Source of the DNA: Deltaproteobacteria bacterium
GTDB lineage: Bacteria; JADJOY01
Direction: 5' to 3'
Assembly: GCA_016713535.1 (NCBI GenBank)
Contig: JADJOY010000020.1
Location: 124,001-188,000, forward strand
Length of the DNA stretch: 64,000 nt
In this document: in pieces, positions 1-9,367 of the stretch
Position numbering within the stretch: position 1 is the first letter of the stretch
How the letters are laid out: each line of letters opens with the position of its first letter
Notes under the pieces: model-generated
Told to the model about the DNA's origin: nothing
Seen by the model: only the letters and a program-made list of their open reading frames with translations
Databases searched by the model: none
Position numbers and translations under genes: made by a program

Positions 1-1
1 C

Positions 2-1792
2 GCGACGCTGGCCGTGATCGTGATCTTCCTCCCGGTCGCCTTCATGAAGGGGATCATGGGGAAGTTCTTCTTCCAGTTCGGCGTGACGCTGTCGCTCGCG
101 CTGGCGCTGTCGCTCTTCGAGGCGCTCAGCCTCACGCCGATGCGCTCGTCGCAGTTCATGGGCAACCCCGGCCACGACACCCGCATGGGGCGGCTCATGG
201 ACCGGCTCTTCGGCGCGCTCTCCCGTGGCTACCGGCGCCTGCTGGGCGGCTCGCTTCGCCACCCATGGCTGGTGCTGGCCAGCTCGATCGCCGTGTTCGC
301 GCTCTCGCTCTTCCTGGTGGGTGGGCTCAAGAAGGAGTTCGTGCCACCCCAGGACCAGTCGCGGCTCTTCGTGCGCTACAAGACGCCGGTCGGCTCGTCG
401 ATCGACTTCACGGACGAGCGCTTGAAGCGCGTCGAGCAGCTCCTCGCCAAGCACCCCGAGATCACCCGCTACTTCCTGTCGGTGGGCGGCTTCGGCGGCG
501 AGGTCAACACGGCCGTCAACTTCATCACGCTCTCGCCACGCGAGCAGCGATCGATGAGCGCCCAGGACTTCATGGGTGTCCTTCGCAAGGAGCTGAACGC
601 GATCCCGGACCTCACCGCGATCGTCCAGGACCCGTCGCTGCAGAGCTTCTCGGCGCGCCGCGGCAGCCCGGTCGAGTTCTCGATCCGCGGCCCGAGCCTC
701 GACGTGCTCGCCCAGAAGCAGGACGAGATCATGGAGAAGATGCGTGAGGCCGGCGTCTTCACCGACATCGACTCGGACTACCTGGTGGGAATGCCGGAGA
801 TCCGCGTGATCCCCGATCGCGACCGCGCCGCCGACCTCGGCGTCTCGATGGAGCAGATCGGCGAGACCGTGCAGGCGCTGGTCGGCGGCATCCGCATGGG
901 CAAGTTCAAGCAGAACGGGCCGCGCTACGACATGCGGCTCAGGCTCGTGACCGACCAGCGCCTCAGCCCCAAGGACATCAGCGACCTCTACCTGCGCTCC
1001 AGCTCCGGCTCGCTGGTGCGACTCGATCAGGTGGTGAGGATCGAGCAACATCCGACGCTGCTCACCATCCACCGCCTCGGGCGCGAGCGCTCGATCTCGA
1101 TGTTCTCGAACCTGACGCCCGCGGCGTCGCAGGAGGCGGCGCTCGAGCAGGTCGAGGCGATCGGCCGCGAGGTGCTGCCGCCCGGCTACAAGCTGGTGGT
1201 GTCGGGTAGCGCGCAGACGTTCCGCGAGAGCTTCCAGTCGCTCGGCTTCGCGATGCTGCTCGGCGTCGTGATCGCCTACATGGTGCTGGCGTCACAGTTC
1301 AACAGCTACCTGCACCCGGTGACGATCCTGCTGGCGCTGCCGTTCAGCATCACCGGCGCCCTGATCTCGCTCTACCTGGCCGGGCACTCGCTCAACATCT
1401 ACAGCGTCATCGGGCTCATCTTGCTGATGGGCATCGTGAAGAAGAACAGCATCCTGCTGGTCGACTACACCAACCAGCGGCGCGCCGACGGCGCCACCGT
1501 CGAGGACGCGCTGCTCACCGCCTGTCCGACCCGGCTGCGTCCCATCCTCATGACGTCCATCGCGACCGTGGCCGCGGCGGTGCCCCCTGCGCTGGCGCTC
1601 GGCCCGGGCGCGGAGGTTCGCGCACCGATGGCGGTCTCGGTGATCGGCGGCGTGGTGGTGTCGACGCTCCTCACGCTGGTCGTGGTGCCGTGCTTCTACC
1701 TGGTCACCGAGCGCATCAAGGCGCGGCTCTTCCCGGGCGCGGCGGAGGCCACCGCCGCGAGCCCACCGCCGCCAGGCCTCCACCAGACCTGA
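2..1792 (+). CDS. RND efflux pump inner-membrane permease, C-terminal ~60% (partial)
   Basis: The reading frame is open from the first bases, so the gene starts before the window. The roughly 595 residues present cover transmembrane helices 5-6 of the first half, the second periplasmic porter domain and the second group of six helices of an AcrB/MexB-type proton-driven drug or solvent exporter (family length about 1,030-1,050). The stretch MGIVKKNSILLVDY corresponds to the TM10 region that carries the proton-relay lysine in AcrB-type pumps. The periplasmic part runs from about residue 105 to 395 and the C-terminal helices from about 405. The adaptor and outer-membrane channel genes are not visible and would lie upstream. 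The substrate cannot be read from sequence. Confidence 0.93.
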   Translation, partial: ATLAVIVIFLPVAFMKGIMGKFFFQFGVTLSLALALSLFEALSLTPMRSSQFMGNPGHDTRMGRLMDRLFGALSRGYRRLLGGSLRHPWLVLASSIAVFALSLFLVGGLKKEFVPPQDQSRLFVRYKTPVGSSIDFTDERLKRVEQLLAKHPEITRYFLSVGGFGGEVNTAVNFITLSPREQRSMSAQDFMGVLRKELNAIPDLTAIVQDPSLQSFSARRGSPVEFSIRGPSLDVLAQKQDEIMEKMREAGVFTDIDSDYLVGMPEIRVIPDRDRAADLGVSMEQIGETVQALVGGIRMGKFKQNGPRYDMRLRLVTDQRLSPKDISDLYLRSSSGSLVRLDQVVRIEQHPTLLTIHRLGRERSISMFSNLTPAASQEAALEQVEAIGREVLPPGYKLVVSGSAQTFRESFQSLGFAMLLGVVIAYMVLASQFNSYLHPVTILLALPFSITGALISLYLAGHSLNIYSVIGLILLMGIVKKNSILLVDYTNQRRADGATVEDALLTACPTRLRPILMTSIATVAAAVPPALALGPGAEVRAPMAVSVIGGVVVSTLLTLVVVPCFYLVTERIKARLFPGAAEATAASPPPPGLHQT

Positions 1793-1875
1793 CGGCGCGC
1801 TACCCGCGGCGCGCATCGGCGCACGCGAGTCCTCCGCGGTTGGGGCTTCTCCGGGGCGGGCGATAAGGTCGCCGC

Positions 1876-3909
<2,034 letters not shown>

Positions 3910-3950
3910 TCCGCACCCTCCGGCGCGCCCTCCACGCAGCGATCGAGCCG

Positions 3951-4181
3951 CTGGAGCGCGCACGCTCCGTCGTGCGCCATGAGCGGCTGGAGGGCGCCGC
4001 TCCGTCGGCGCCGGAGATCGATGGGGCTCGTACAGAGATCAACGCTGTCGGCGGCGCAGGGGAACGCGGCGTATCGCCGGGCACGCGGCGCGTGCCCCTC
4101 CATCCGGACCGCAGCCGTTGCCCGGCGTGCCGGAGGCGCGCCCTCCAGGCCGCTGGAGCGCGCACGCTCCGTCGTGCGCCG
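3951..4181. repeat. Dispersed hairpin repeats, three copies (CTGGAG-stem-CTCCGT-stem)
   Basis: Three copies, at about 3951-3979, 3993-4013 and 4152-4181, share the frame CTGGAG, a 7-8 nt arm, a CTCCGT loop and the complementary arm. The arms differ between copies (GCGCACG/CGTGCGC against GGCGCCG/CGGCGCC) but remain paired, so the stem is conserved while its sequence changes. Further copies occur near 7149 and at 25092-25164. Confidence 0.6.
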
Positions 4182-4200
4182 GAGATCGCCCGGGACCACG
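3961..4200. repeat. Long direct repeat, copy A
   Basis: This segment shares ordered blocks with copies B (5400-5545) and C (7140-7350): 'gatggggctcgta', 'tgtcggc-gcg', 'ccgggcacgcggcg', 'gtgcccctcca' and 'ggaggcgcgccctcca'. All three are in the same orientation. No protein is recognisable in it. Copies B and C each directly follow an hsdR tail. Copy A follows the sigma-54 regulator. Confidence 0.6.
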
Positions 4201-4284
4201 AAGAGAGGGCCGTGCACCATGTGCGTGCTCTGTGGGGGGCAAGATTGGCGAATTCGACTGCTATTCTGGCAAATCCTTCACATC

Positions 4285-4365
4285 CTGATAGCAATCTGTA
4301 TCTATTTTAAATTGCGTAAAGTGGTGAAATAGAATGGCACTTTGTGTTTGAATTCACTGGCAGGT
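4285..4365. repeat. AT-rich left boundary of island (imperfect inverted repeat L)
   Basis: This is a sharply AT-rich stretch in a 70% GC background. Its reverse complement aligns with 7411-7485, most clearly over 'tgccattc' and over 'caccactttacgcaatttaa' on the left against 'catcactttacgccatctaa' on the right. The pair bounds about 3.2 kb containing hsdR, HicA and HigBA sequences. No coding sequence is seen from 3910 to 4472. Confidence 0.5.
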
Positions 4366-4472
4366 TGAAGATTATTTTCAGCCCGCTGATTGATCGGATC
4401 GGCACGTCTGGTTGCCGCGTCCGTGGCACCCCTTGCCGTGGGTTGGGCGCGCGGAGTCGCGCCTTCACCTCT

Positions 4473-5135
4473 TCAGAGCTTTGAGCGCAGAGTCGGGATA
4501 TCCGCGAGCCGGTACCCGCCGAGGGAGGCCAGGGTCGACTTCAGCACCCCCGGGGAGAGGCTCTCTCGGTTGCTCGGAATCGTGACCGGATGCGCACCCG
4601 GCTTCTCCATCCGAATGTGAGAGCCCTTACCCGCGCCAGGTTTGACGGCGTATCCGAACTGCTCAGCGAGCTTCTGCAACTCTCGGGACGACAGGTTGGG
4701 ATACGGATTTACCGGAAGGACCGGCGCCGGGCTCTGGCGGCCAACCACCTCCCAGAGGTGGTCCGTCACCTTGAACACGCTCTGGTGGAGGCGGGACGCG
4801 ATGCTCCAGTCGGACGGATCCCGAGCCGGTTGGAACGTGGCCTCTTGGACCTGTGCCTGAAGGAGGTTGAGCCCAGCCGCTCTCTCGGGCCCACCGGCGT
4901 AGTCCCTCGCCTTCCGATAACCGGGCGGGTCGTGCGGAAAGCGCGCTTTGAGGTAGGCGCGCGTCGCCTTGGTGACCGAGGCACCGATCGCTGGTCTGTA
5001 CGGCGACAGACTCAAGCGAGCCAGGCCGTCCGCGTTCGCGAGCGCCTCCTCGAGACACTCATCCTTTCCATAGCTCGTCCTGTAGACCTGCTTCGAGTAG
5101 GCCGGGTACCTGGGGACCCGCTCGACGACGTGCAT
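4473..5135 (-). CDS. HicA-like mRNA interferase domain fused to an unrecognised N-terminal region
   Basis: The last ~75 residues resemble a HicA toxin: SSRELQKLAEQFGY, then KGSHIRME with the Gly-Ser-His signature that holds the catalytic histidine, then VTIPSN and a final helix. HicA proteins are normally only 60-80 residues and cleave RNA. This frame is about 220 residues from the ATG at 5135. The first ~145 residues (including YRTSYGKDECLEEALANA and DPPGYRKARDY) match nothing I recognise. The frame stays open upstream into sequence antisense to the hsdR remnant, so the true N terminus may have been lost or the gene may be a junction product. No HicB-like antitoxin lies next to it. The HicA call is fairly secure. 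Function of the fusion is unknown. Confidence 0.55.
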   Translation of the reverse strand: MHVVERVPRYPAYSKQVYRTSYGKDECLEEALANADGLARLSLSPYRPAIGASVTKATRAYLKARFPHDPPGYRKARDYAGGPERAAGLNLLQAQVQEATFQPARDPSDWSIASRLHQSVFKVTDHLWEVVGRQSPAPVLPVNPYPNLSSRELQKLAEQFGYAVKPGAGKGSHIRMEKPGAHPVTIPSNRESLSPGVLKSTLASLGGYRLADIPTLRSKL

Positions 5136-5160
5136 CCGGATCCCGAACGACTCCACCTTG

Positions 5161-5390
5161 TGGACGAAAGGAACGAGGTCAAGAAGGTCGCGCGAGATCT
5201 GCTGGCGCGGATCCGCTCCATCCTCACGGTGGACTGGCAGAAGACCGCTCAGGCACGCGCTCGGGTCCGCGACGCCATCGAGCAAGCCCTGGATGACGGG
5301 CTTCCGCCCGCCTACACCCCCGACGTTTTCAAGGCGAAAGCGGGGGTGGTGTTCCAGCACGTCTACGAGCGCTACGGGATCGCAGCGTAA
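5161..5390 (+). pseudogene. hsdR 3' end remnant, copy 1 (type I restriction subunit C-terminal domain)
   Basis: The plus-strand frame ending at the TAA at 5388 encodes EVKKVARDLLARI, LTVDWQKTAQARARVRDAIE, LPPAYTPDVFKAKAG and VFQHVYERYG. This is the pattern of the C-terminal helical domain of type I restriction HsdR subunits. Only about 75 codons remain of a protein that is normally 900-1,100 residues. The motor and nuclease parts are missing, and upstream DNA is occupied by the antisense HicA-domain gene. It is a decayed fragment joined to repeat copy B. Confidence 0.72.
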
Positions 5391-5399
5391 GCGCGCCCA

Positions 5400-5545
5400 C
5401 GGCGCGGCGCGAGGCTCGATGGGGCTCGTACAGAGATCGAAGGTGTCGGCAGCGCGGGCCACAGCGGCGTGTCGCCGGGCTGATGCGAAGCGCCTGCGGC
5501 GATGCCGGCTGCCCGGCGCGCCAGAGGCGCGCCCTCCAGATCGGG
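5400..5545. repeat. Long direct repeat, copy B
   Basis: It begins about 10 bases after the stop of hsdR remnant 1. It shares the 'gatggggctcgtacagagatc' block with copy A, then 'tgtcggcagcg', 'ggcgtgtcgccggg' and 'gaggcgcgccctcca' in the same order and orientation. Confidence 0.55.
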
Positions 5546-5573
5546 ATCGATCCGCTGGGGTGCGCTCGCTTCG

Positions 5574-6215
5574 TCAGGCGCTGTTGCCGGTCGGCGCCAG
5601 CTCGAAGCCGATCCGGTCAGTCACCTCGTTCAACAGCCCGAGTGGCACTTCGAGCGATTCCAAGGGCGGCCAGATGGCCTTGTCCGGCAGATGAAGCGCG
5701 AACGTGAGAAGAAACTCCGCGGCCTGACGCAACACCGGGGACTCGCTCCCCTGGAAGGGTCCCAGCGTTCCGCCAGCGCAGGCGTCGCCGACTCCGGTGG
5801 AGTCGATGTAGAGCCCGCCTAGGGGGTGAATGGTTGCGGTGTCGGCCTCGACGTTCTCTCCCACGAGCTCGAAGCGAACGCGGCTATAAGGCGTGCCCGG
5901 CCTGAGCGCAATGAAGAAGCGGTGCCCCTCCGATGCGGGGTCAACCGAACCGATGCTCCGTGACCACGAGACGCGTACGTGAACCTGCGGCGTGTCGTCC
6001 TCAAGCCGCCAGGATTCGCCGTCCGGCTGCACCTGACGCGTGAGCTTCACGCGGGCCGCGGCGCCTCTCGCCGCCAGCGCCGCGTTCGCTTCCTCCTTCG
6101 CTGCCTCAAGATGGCGAAGCAGCGCGTCGACGATCGTACGAGCGGTTTCGACGTGAGCCGCCTCGGCTGTACGACGCGCGACAACTCGCTCCACATGCCT
6201 TTCGATCATCCCCAT
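5574..6215 (-). CDS. Hypothetical protein downstream of higBA
   Basis: This 213-residue soluble-looking protein has no signal peptide or membrane segment, and I do not recognise its family. It has a helical, charged N-terminal third (ERHVERVVARRTAEAAHVET, then a Lys/Glu/Ala-rich stretch) and a likely beta-rich C-terminal part with DDTPQVHVRVSWSRSIG and PLGGLYIDSTGVGDA. The ATG at 6215 lies 26 bases after the higA stop on the same strand, so it is probably the third gene of the higBA operon. It could be an accessory toxin-antitoxin component or unrelated cargo. The start two codons later (Met at 6209) is also possible. Confidence 0.6.
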   Translation of the reverse strand: MGMIERHVERVVARRTAEAAHVETARTIVDALLRHLEAAKEEANAALAARGAAARVKLTRQVQPDGESWRLEDDTPQVHVRVSWSRSIGSVDPASEGHRFFIALRPGTPYSRVRFELVGENVEADTATIHPLGGLYIDSTGVGDACAGGTLGPFQGSESPVLRQAAEFLLTFALHLPDKAIWPPLESLEVPLGLLNEVTDRIGFELAPTGNSA

Positions 6216-6241
6216 TGGGCCCTCCGGCGGTGCGGGTGGGT

Positions 6242-6676
6242 TCACTTGAGCCGCTTCTTGGCGACCGGCCCACCCGCGCGCTCCGCTGCGATCCGACCTG
6301 GCAGCGAGCGCGGAACGACCTGCCGTGACGCGGGCGCCGAGGTGCCAACGCGCCGGACCTTGGGCACCTGATCTCGGGCCGCGCGGGTCGGAAAAGTCAC
6401 CACTCGGACCCGCGACCGGATCTCGTCGGCGCGCTGGCTCGCCTGCCACAGGTCGTGCGCGGCCTGGAGATTGACCCACACCTCGGCCGAGGTGCCGAAC
6501 GCCGCGGCCAGGCGGATTGCCATCTCCGGCGTCACGGCAGCCTTCTCGTTCACGAGCTCGGAGACCGTCTTCCGGCTCACCCCGAGAGCCTCGGCCGCGG
6601 CGGTCACGCTCATGTTGAGCGGCGCCAGGCACTCCTCCCGGATGATCTCGCCCGGGTGCGGCGGGTTGTGCATCAT
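6242..6676 (-). CDS. higA: HigA-type antitoxin (XRE family, HigA/VapI subgroup)
   Basis: HigA antitoxins neutralise HigB and repress their own operon. The protein opens with [18 protein letters not shown], the typical start of the HigA/VapI subgroup. A helix-turn-helix follows ([20 protein letters not shown]), then [20 protein letters not shown] and HDLWQA. The family is usually about 95-110 residues. Here a basic, Arg/Pro-rich tail of some 45 residues extends to the stop. The ATG pair at 6673-6676 is preceded by the Shine-Dalgarno-like sequence GAGAGGGA and lies 14 bases after the toxin stop, so toxin and antitoxin are translated from one message in the usual higB-higA order. Confidence 0.93.
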   Translation of the reverse strand: MMHNPPHPGEIIREECLAPLNMSVTAAAEALGVSRKTVSELVNEKAAVTPEMAIRLAAAFGTSAEVWVNLQAAHDLWQASQRADEIRSRVRVVTFPTRAARDQVPKVRRVGTSAPASRQVVPRSLPGRIAAERAGGPVAKKRLK

Positions 6677-6690
6677 CGCGATTCCCTCTC

Positions 6691-6969
6691 TCAGTGGTGG
6701 TCCTCGAGGTCGACGTCGGCGGCGTCGGTTCCCTCGAATGCGAATGTCACGCGCCAGTTTCCCGAGACCCACACGGACCACCGGCCGGCTTGCTCACCCT
6801 TCAACGGGTGGAGCTTGAACCCCGGGAGCCCCATGTCACTCGGCTTCGTGGCGTTGTCGAGGAAGCCGAGGATGCGCCGGAGACGACCAGACTGCGCGGG
6901 GTCGATCCCCTTGATGATCCCCGCTTCATAGAATCCGCGGAGGCCTTTGTGTCGCCACGATCGAATCAC
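6691..6969 (-). CDS. higB: HigB-type toxin (RelE/ParE superfamily ribonuclease)
   Basis: This is a 92-residue toxin of the family that cuts mRNA on the ribosome. It shows [14 protein letters not shown], then [33 protein letters not shown] and [13 protein letters not shown]. That is the HigB order of N-terminal helices, a 'GxxLHPLKG' turn and a closing beta-sheet. The GTG at 6969 is chosen because AGGAGG lies 8 bases upstream and the product then begins MIRSW, as in other HigB proteins. An in-frame GTG at 6975 is only 2 bases from the same Shine-Dalgarno and is less likely. A palindromic operator candidate lies just upstream (6996-7012). Confidence 0.93.
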   Translation of the reverse strand: MIRSWRHKGLRGFYEAGIIKGIDPAQSGRLRRILGFLDNATKPSDMGLPGFKLHPLKGEQAGRWSVWVSGNWRVTFAFEGTDAADVDLEDHH

Positions 6970-6995
6970 CGGCACGGCCTCCTGTTTCGGCCACC

Positions 6996-7012
6996 GTAAC
7001 CCTCGGGGTTAC
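6996..7012. promoter_or_regulatory. Probable HigA operator upstream of higB
   Basis: GTAACCC-TCG-GGGTTAC is a perfect 7-bp inverted repeat with a 3-bp centre. It lies 27 bases upstream of the higB start, where HigA autorepression sites are expected. The binding role is inferred from position and symmetry. Confidence 0.6.
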
Positions 7013-7050
7013 ACCCGTCAACCGAGACTCGTCGATGATGGGCGCCGCGG

Positions 7051-7122
7051 TGCCACACACGCGACGTCTTCGAGGCGAAGGGCGGCGTGGTCTTCGAGCA
7101 CCTCTACGAGCGCTACGGGGCG
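7051..7122 (+). pseudogene. hsdR 3' end remnant, copy 2
   Basis: This stretch encodes TRDVFEAKGGVVFEHLYERYG. It matches the last residues of remnant 1 (PDVFKAKAGVVFQHVYERYG) with several substitutions. Only about 24 codons survive. It is followed within about 20 bases by repeat copy C, just as remnant 1 is followed by copy B, so tail plus repeat behaves as a duplicated unit. The divergence means the duplication is old or the tails come from two different hsdR alleles. Confidence 0.65.
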
Positions 7123-7139
7123 CGGCCTGATGCTCCGAT

Positions 7140-7350
7140 CGCCATCGGACCCGACGCGCGCACGCTTCGTCGTGCGCCGGAGATCGATGGGGCGCGTAGG
7201 GCGATCGACGATCTCGGCAGCGCGGTGACCGCGGCGAATCACCGGGCACGCGGCGTGTGCCCCTCCAACCGCAAGCGTAGAGCGGCGGGTTTGGTTCATC
7301 CCCGCCCGCGCCAATGCCGGCTCCCCGGCGCGCCGGAGGCGCGCCCTCCA
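7140..7350. repeat. Long direct repeat, copy C
   Basis: It has the same block order as copies A and B: 'gatggggcgcgta', 'ctcggcagcgcgg', 'ccgggcacgcggcgtgtgcc' and 'gaggcgcgccctcca'. It contains one further CTTCGT-loop hairpin near 7149-7175. No gene is visible between 7123 and 7708. Confidence 0.58.
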
Positions 7351-7410
7351 GAAGACCGCGATCGGGCCTCTGGAGGCGGCGAGTCACGCGAGCGATATCC
7401 ACAAGTCGCC

Positions 7411-7485
7411 AGTGAAAACGACTGCTTTCTGCCATTCCAAAACATCACTTTACGCCATCTAATTCTGTCGCAATCTGCTTTCACA
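7411..7485. repeat. AT-rich right boundary of island (imperfect inverted repeat R)
   Basis: This AT-rich segment aligns in inverted orientation with 4285-4365. The best block, 'catcactttacgccatctaa', has about 16 of 20 identities with the left end. It marks the probable right edge of the hsdR/HicA/HigBA island. Confidence 0.5.
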
Positions 7486-7518
7486 AAATCGCGAGATCGG
7501 CCCGAAACAGGGGCAAAA

Positions 7519-7579
7519 GGCCCTCACGAGATCTCGTGAGGGCCGTTCGCGAGATCTCGTGAGTCGCGAGACCTCGCGA
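7519..7579. repeat. Cluster of three near-perfect palindromes
   Basis: There is a perfect 26-bp palindrome at 7519-7544 (core CTCACGAGATCTCGTGAG). A 10-bp palindrome CGAGATCTCG lies at 7550-7559. An inverted repeat TCGCGAG-AC-CTCGCGA lies at 7564-7579. All are variations of one CTCGCGAG-like half-site. They sit between the island boundary and the mddA promoter. They could be dimeric-protein binding sites, a recombination site or a cruciform. Confidence 0.65.
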
Positions 7580-7634
7580 GCGCACCGCCGACCGGGCCTC
7601 GCGACATCGTTGCGCTTTCTCCCACGGCCGACGC

Positions 7635-7650
7635 TGGCACGCGGTTCGCT
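7635..7650 (+). promoter_or_regulatory. Possible sigma-54 promoter for the mddA-like operon
   Basis: TGGCACGCGGTTCGCT has the GG and GC dinucleotides with exactly 10 bases between them. It differs from the TGGCACG-N4-TTGCT consensus by one base in the -12 element. It lies 59 bases upstream of the ATG at 7709. A sigma-54 activator is encoded at 1876-3909, but regulation by it is only a guess. Confidence 0.42.
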
Positions 7651-7708
7651 CTAGCGGCCCGCGTCGTCGGACTCCTCACCCCCTCCACTCACCCACGGGA
7701 GAATCACC

Positions 7709-8494
7709 ATGAAGCGCATCGGCATCTTCGTGTACGGGGTCGTCTCGTACGCGATCTTCTTCGTCACGTTCCTCTACGCGGTCGGCTTCCTCGGCAACGT
7801 CGGCGTGCCCAAGTCGATCGACTCGCCGCGCGAGGGCTCGCTCGGCGTGGCCCTCGCCGTCGACCTGCTACTGCTCGCCGCGTTCGCCCTCCAGCACAGC
7901 GTGATGGCACGACCCGCGTTCAAGAAGGCGTGGACGCGGGTCGTGCCGCCCGCCGCGGAGCGCAGCACCTACGTGCTGGCGTCGAGCGTGGCCCTGATCG
8001 CGCTCTTCGCGTGGTGGCGCCCCATCGGCGGCGTGGTGTGGCACCTCGAGGGCACGTTCGCCCGCGGCGTCGCTCACACGCTCCTCGCCGCTGGCTTCGC
8101 CACCGTCCTCGTCACCACCTTCCTCATCAACCACTTCGATCTCTTCGGCCTCCGCCAGGTGTGGACTCACCTGCGCGGACGCCCGTACCAGCCGCTCGCC
8201 TTCCGCACGTCGGGTCCTTACGCGCACGTCCGCCATCCGCTCTACGTCGGCTGGTTCCTGGCGTTCTGGGCCACTCCCGCCATGACCGCGTCGCATCTGG
8301 TGTTCGCGGTCGCGACCACCGCCTACATCCTCGTCGCGGTGCTCTTCGAGGAGCGCGACCTGGTGGCCGAGCACGGCGCCGCCTACGAGCGCTACCGGGC
8401 ACGAGTGCCGAGGTTCTTCCCGCGCCTCGCGGTCGGTCGTGCCCAGCGAGTCGACCGCGCGGAAGCCGGCGCCGCGACCGAGCTCGCCGCGTGA
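7709..8494 (+). CDS. mddA: Methanethiol S-methyltransferase-like membrane protein (MddA family)
   Basis: This 261-residue integral membrane protein has about six hydrophobic segments and belongs to the isoprenylcysteine-methyltransferase/NnrU fold. MddA methylates methanethiol to dimethyl sulfide with S-adenosylmethionine. Diagnostic stretches are DLFGLRQVWTHLRGRPYQPL and GPYAHVRHPLYVGWFLAFW followed by TPAMTASH, which fits MddA better than generic NnrU. The conserved C-terminal EERDLVAEHGAAYERYRARV carries the acidic and aromatic residues of the SAM site. GGGAGA lies 7 bases before the ATG. The substrate is inferred from family resemblance. Related proteins include thiol- and isoprenoid-methylating enzymes. 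Confidence 0.78.
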   Translation: MKRIGIFVYGVVSYAIFFVTFLYAVGFLGNVGVPKSIDSPREGSLGVALAVDLLLLAAFALQHSVMARPAFKKAWTRVVPPAAERSTYVLASSVALIALFAWWRPIGGVVWHLEGTFARGVAHTLLAAGFATVLVTTFLINHFDLFGLRQVWTHLRGRPYQPLAFRTSGPYAHVRHPLYVGWFLAFWATPAMTASHLVFAVATTAYILVAVLFEERDLVAEHGAAYERYRARVPRFFPRLAVGRAQRVDRAEAGAATELAA

Positions 8495-8558
8495 GCGAGG
8501 TCCCGCTCACTCGCCCGTTCGTCCCTCACCCACCGCCCCATCCACCGGAGACACCCCC

Positions 8559-9362
8559 ATGGCCTTCCAGTGCCCCACCGGCTTCGACGTCACCCGCCTC
8601 CGCCAGAACGTGCTCGCGACCTACGACCGCGTCGCGCGCGAGCCGGAAGGCGACTTCCACTTCCACCGCGGTCCCTTCTATGCCGCGCAGTATCTGGGCT
8701 ACGACCCCGTCGAGCTCGACGCGCTGCCGCTGCGCTCGACGATGCGCTTCGCGGGCGTCGGCAACCCGCTCGCGATCGGCCCCATCCCTCCCGGCAGCCG
8801 CGTCCTCGACCACGCGTGCGGCGCCGGGACGGACCTGCTGCTCGCGGCGCGCCGGGTCGGCCCCACCGGCCTCGCGATCGGCGTCGACATGACGCCGGCG
8901 ATGCGAGCGTGCGCCGAGGCCTCCGCCGAGCAGGCCGGGCTCGCCGACGAGGTCGAGATCCGCGCCGGATTCTACGAGGACCTGCCGGTCGAGGACGCCT
9001 CGATCGACGTGGTGATCTCGAACGGCGTCGTGAACCTGGCGCCCGACAAGACCCGTGTCCTCGCCGAGATCGCCCGCGTGCTCAAGCCCGGCGGACGGCT
9101 CTACCTGGCGGACGTGGTGGTGCAACGCGAGCTCACGCTCGAGGCGCGCAGCAACCCGGACCTGTGGGCCGCGTGCATCGGCGGCGCGCTGCCCGAGCGC
9201 GACCTGTTCGGGCTCGCGTTCGAGGTCGGCCTCCACGACGCCTGCGTCACGCACCGCTTCGACTCCTTCCGCGACACCTCGGCCGAAGCCAAGCTCTCGG
9301 GCGATCTCCGCGTTCAGGCGGTCAACTTCCACGCCCGCAAGCCGGGCGCGGTGGCCGGGTGA
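8559..9362 (+). CDS. Class I SAM-dependent methyltransferase, ArsM-like fold without the ArsM cysteines
   Basis: This 267-residue cytosolic methyltransferase has motif I VLDHACGAGTDLLLAARRVG, acidic motif II IGVDMTPAM, and VVISNGVVNLAPDKTRVLAE followed by VLKPGGRLYLADVV. The layout is that of arsenite methyltransferases. However, where ArsM has Cys in the 'VISNC' segment this protein has Gly, so arsenic methylation is unlikely. The ATG at 8559 is chosen over an earlier in-frame start because the upstream residues are Pro/Arg-rich and unconserved. Its stop overlaps the next reading frame, and it follows mddA closely. The two are probably co-transcribed. Substrate is unknown. Confidence 0.85.
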   Translation: MAFQCPTGFDVTRLRQNVLATYDRVAREPEGDFHFHRGPFYAAQYLGYDPVELDALPLRSTMRFAGVGNPLAIGPIPPGSRVLDHACGAGTDLLLAARRVGPTGLAIGVDMTPAMRACAEASAEQAGLADEVEIRAGFYEDLPVEDASIDVVISNGVVNLAPDKTRVLAEIARVLKPGGRLYLADVVVQRELTLEARSNPDLWAACIGGALPERDLFGLAFEVGLHDACVTHRFDSFRDTSAEAKLSGDLRVQAVNFHARKPGAVAG

Positions 9363-9367
9363 GCGCC

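Noticed and set aside
4590-5390. Long plus-strand frame as a complete gene
   Set aside because: Only the last ~75 codons resemble a protein (HsdR tail). The rest is antisense to the HicA-domain gene and has no family pattern.
8559-9362. Arsenite methyltransferase (ArsM)
   Set aside because: The fold matches, but the cysteine in the 'VISNC' segment is Gly and no ars genes are nearby.
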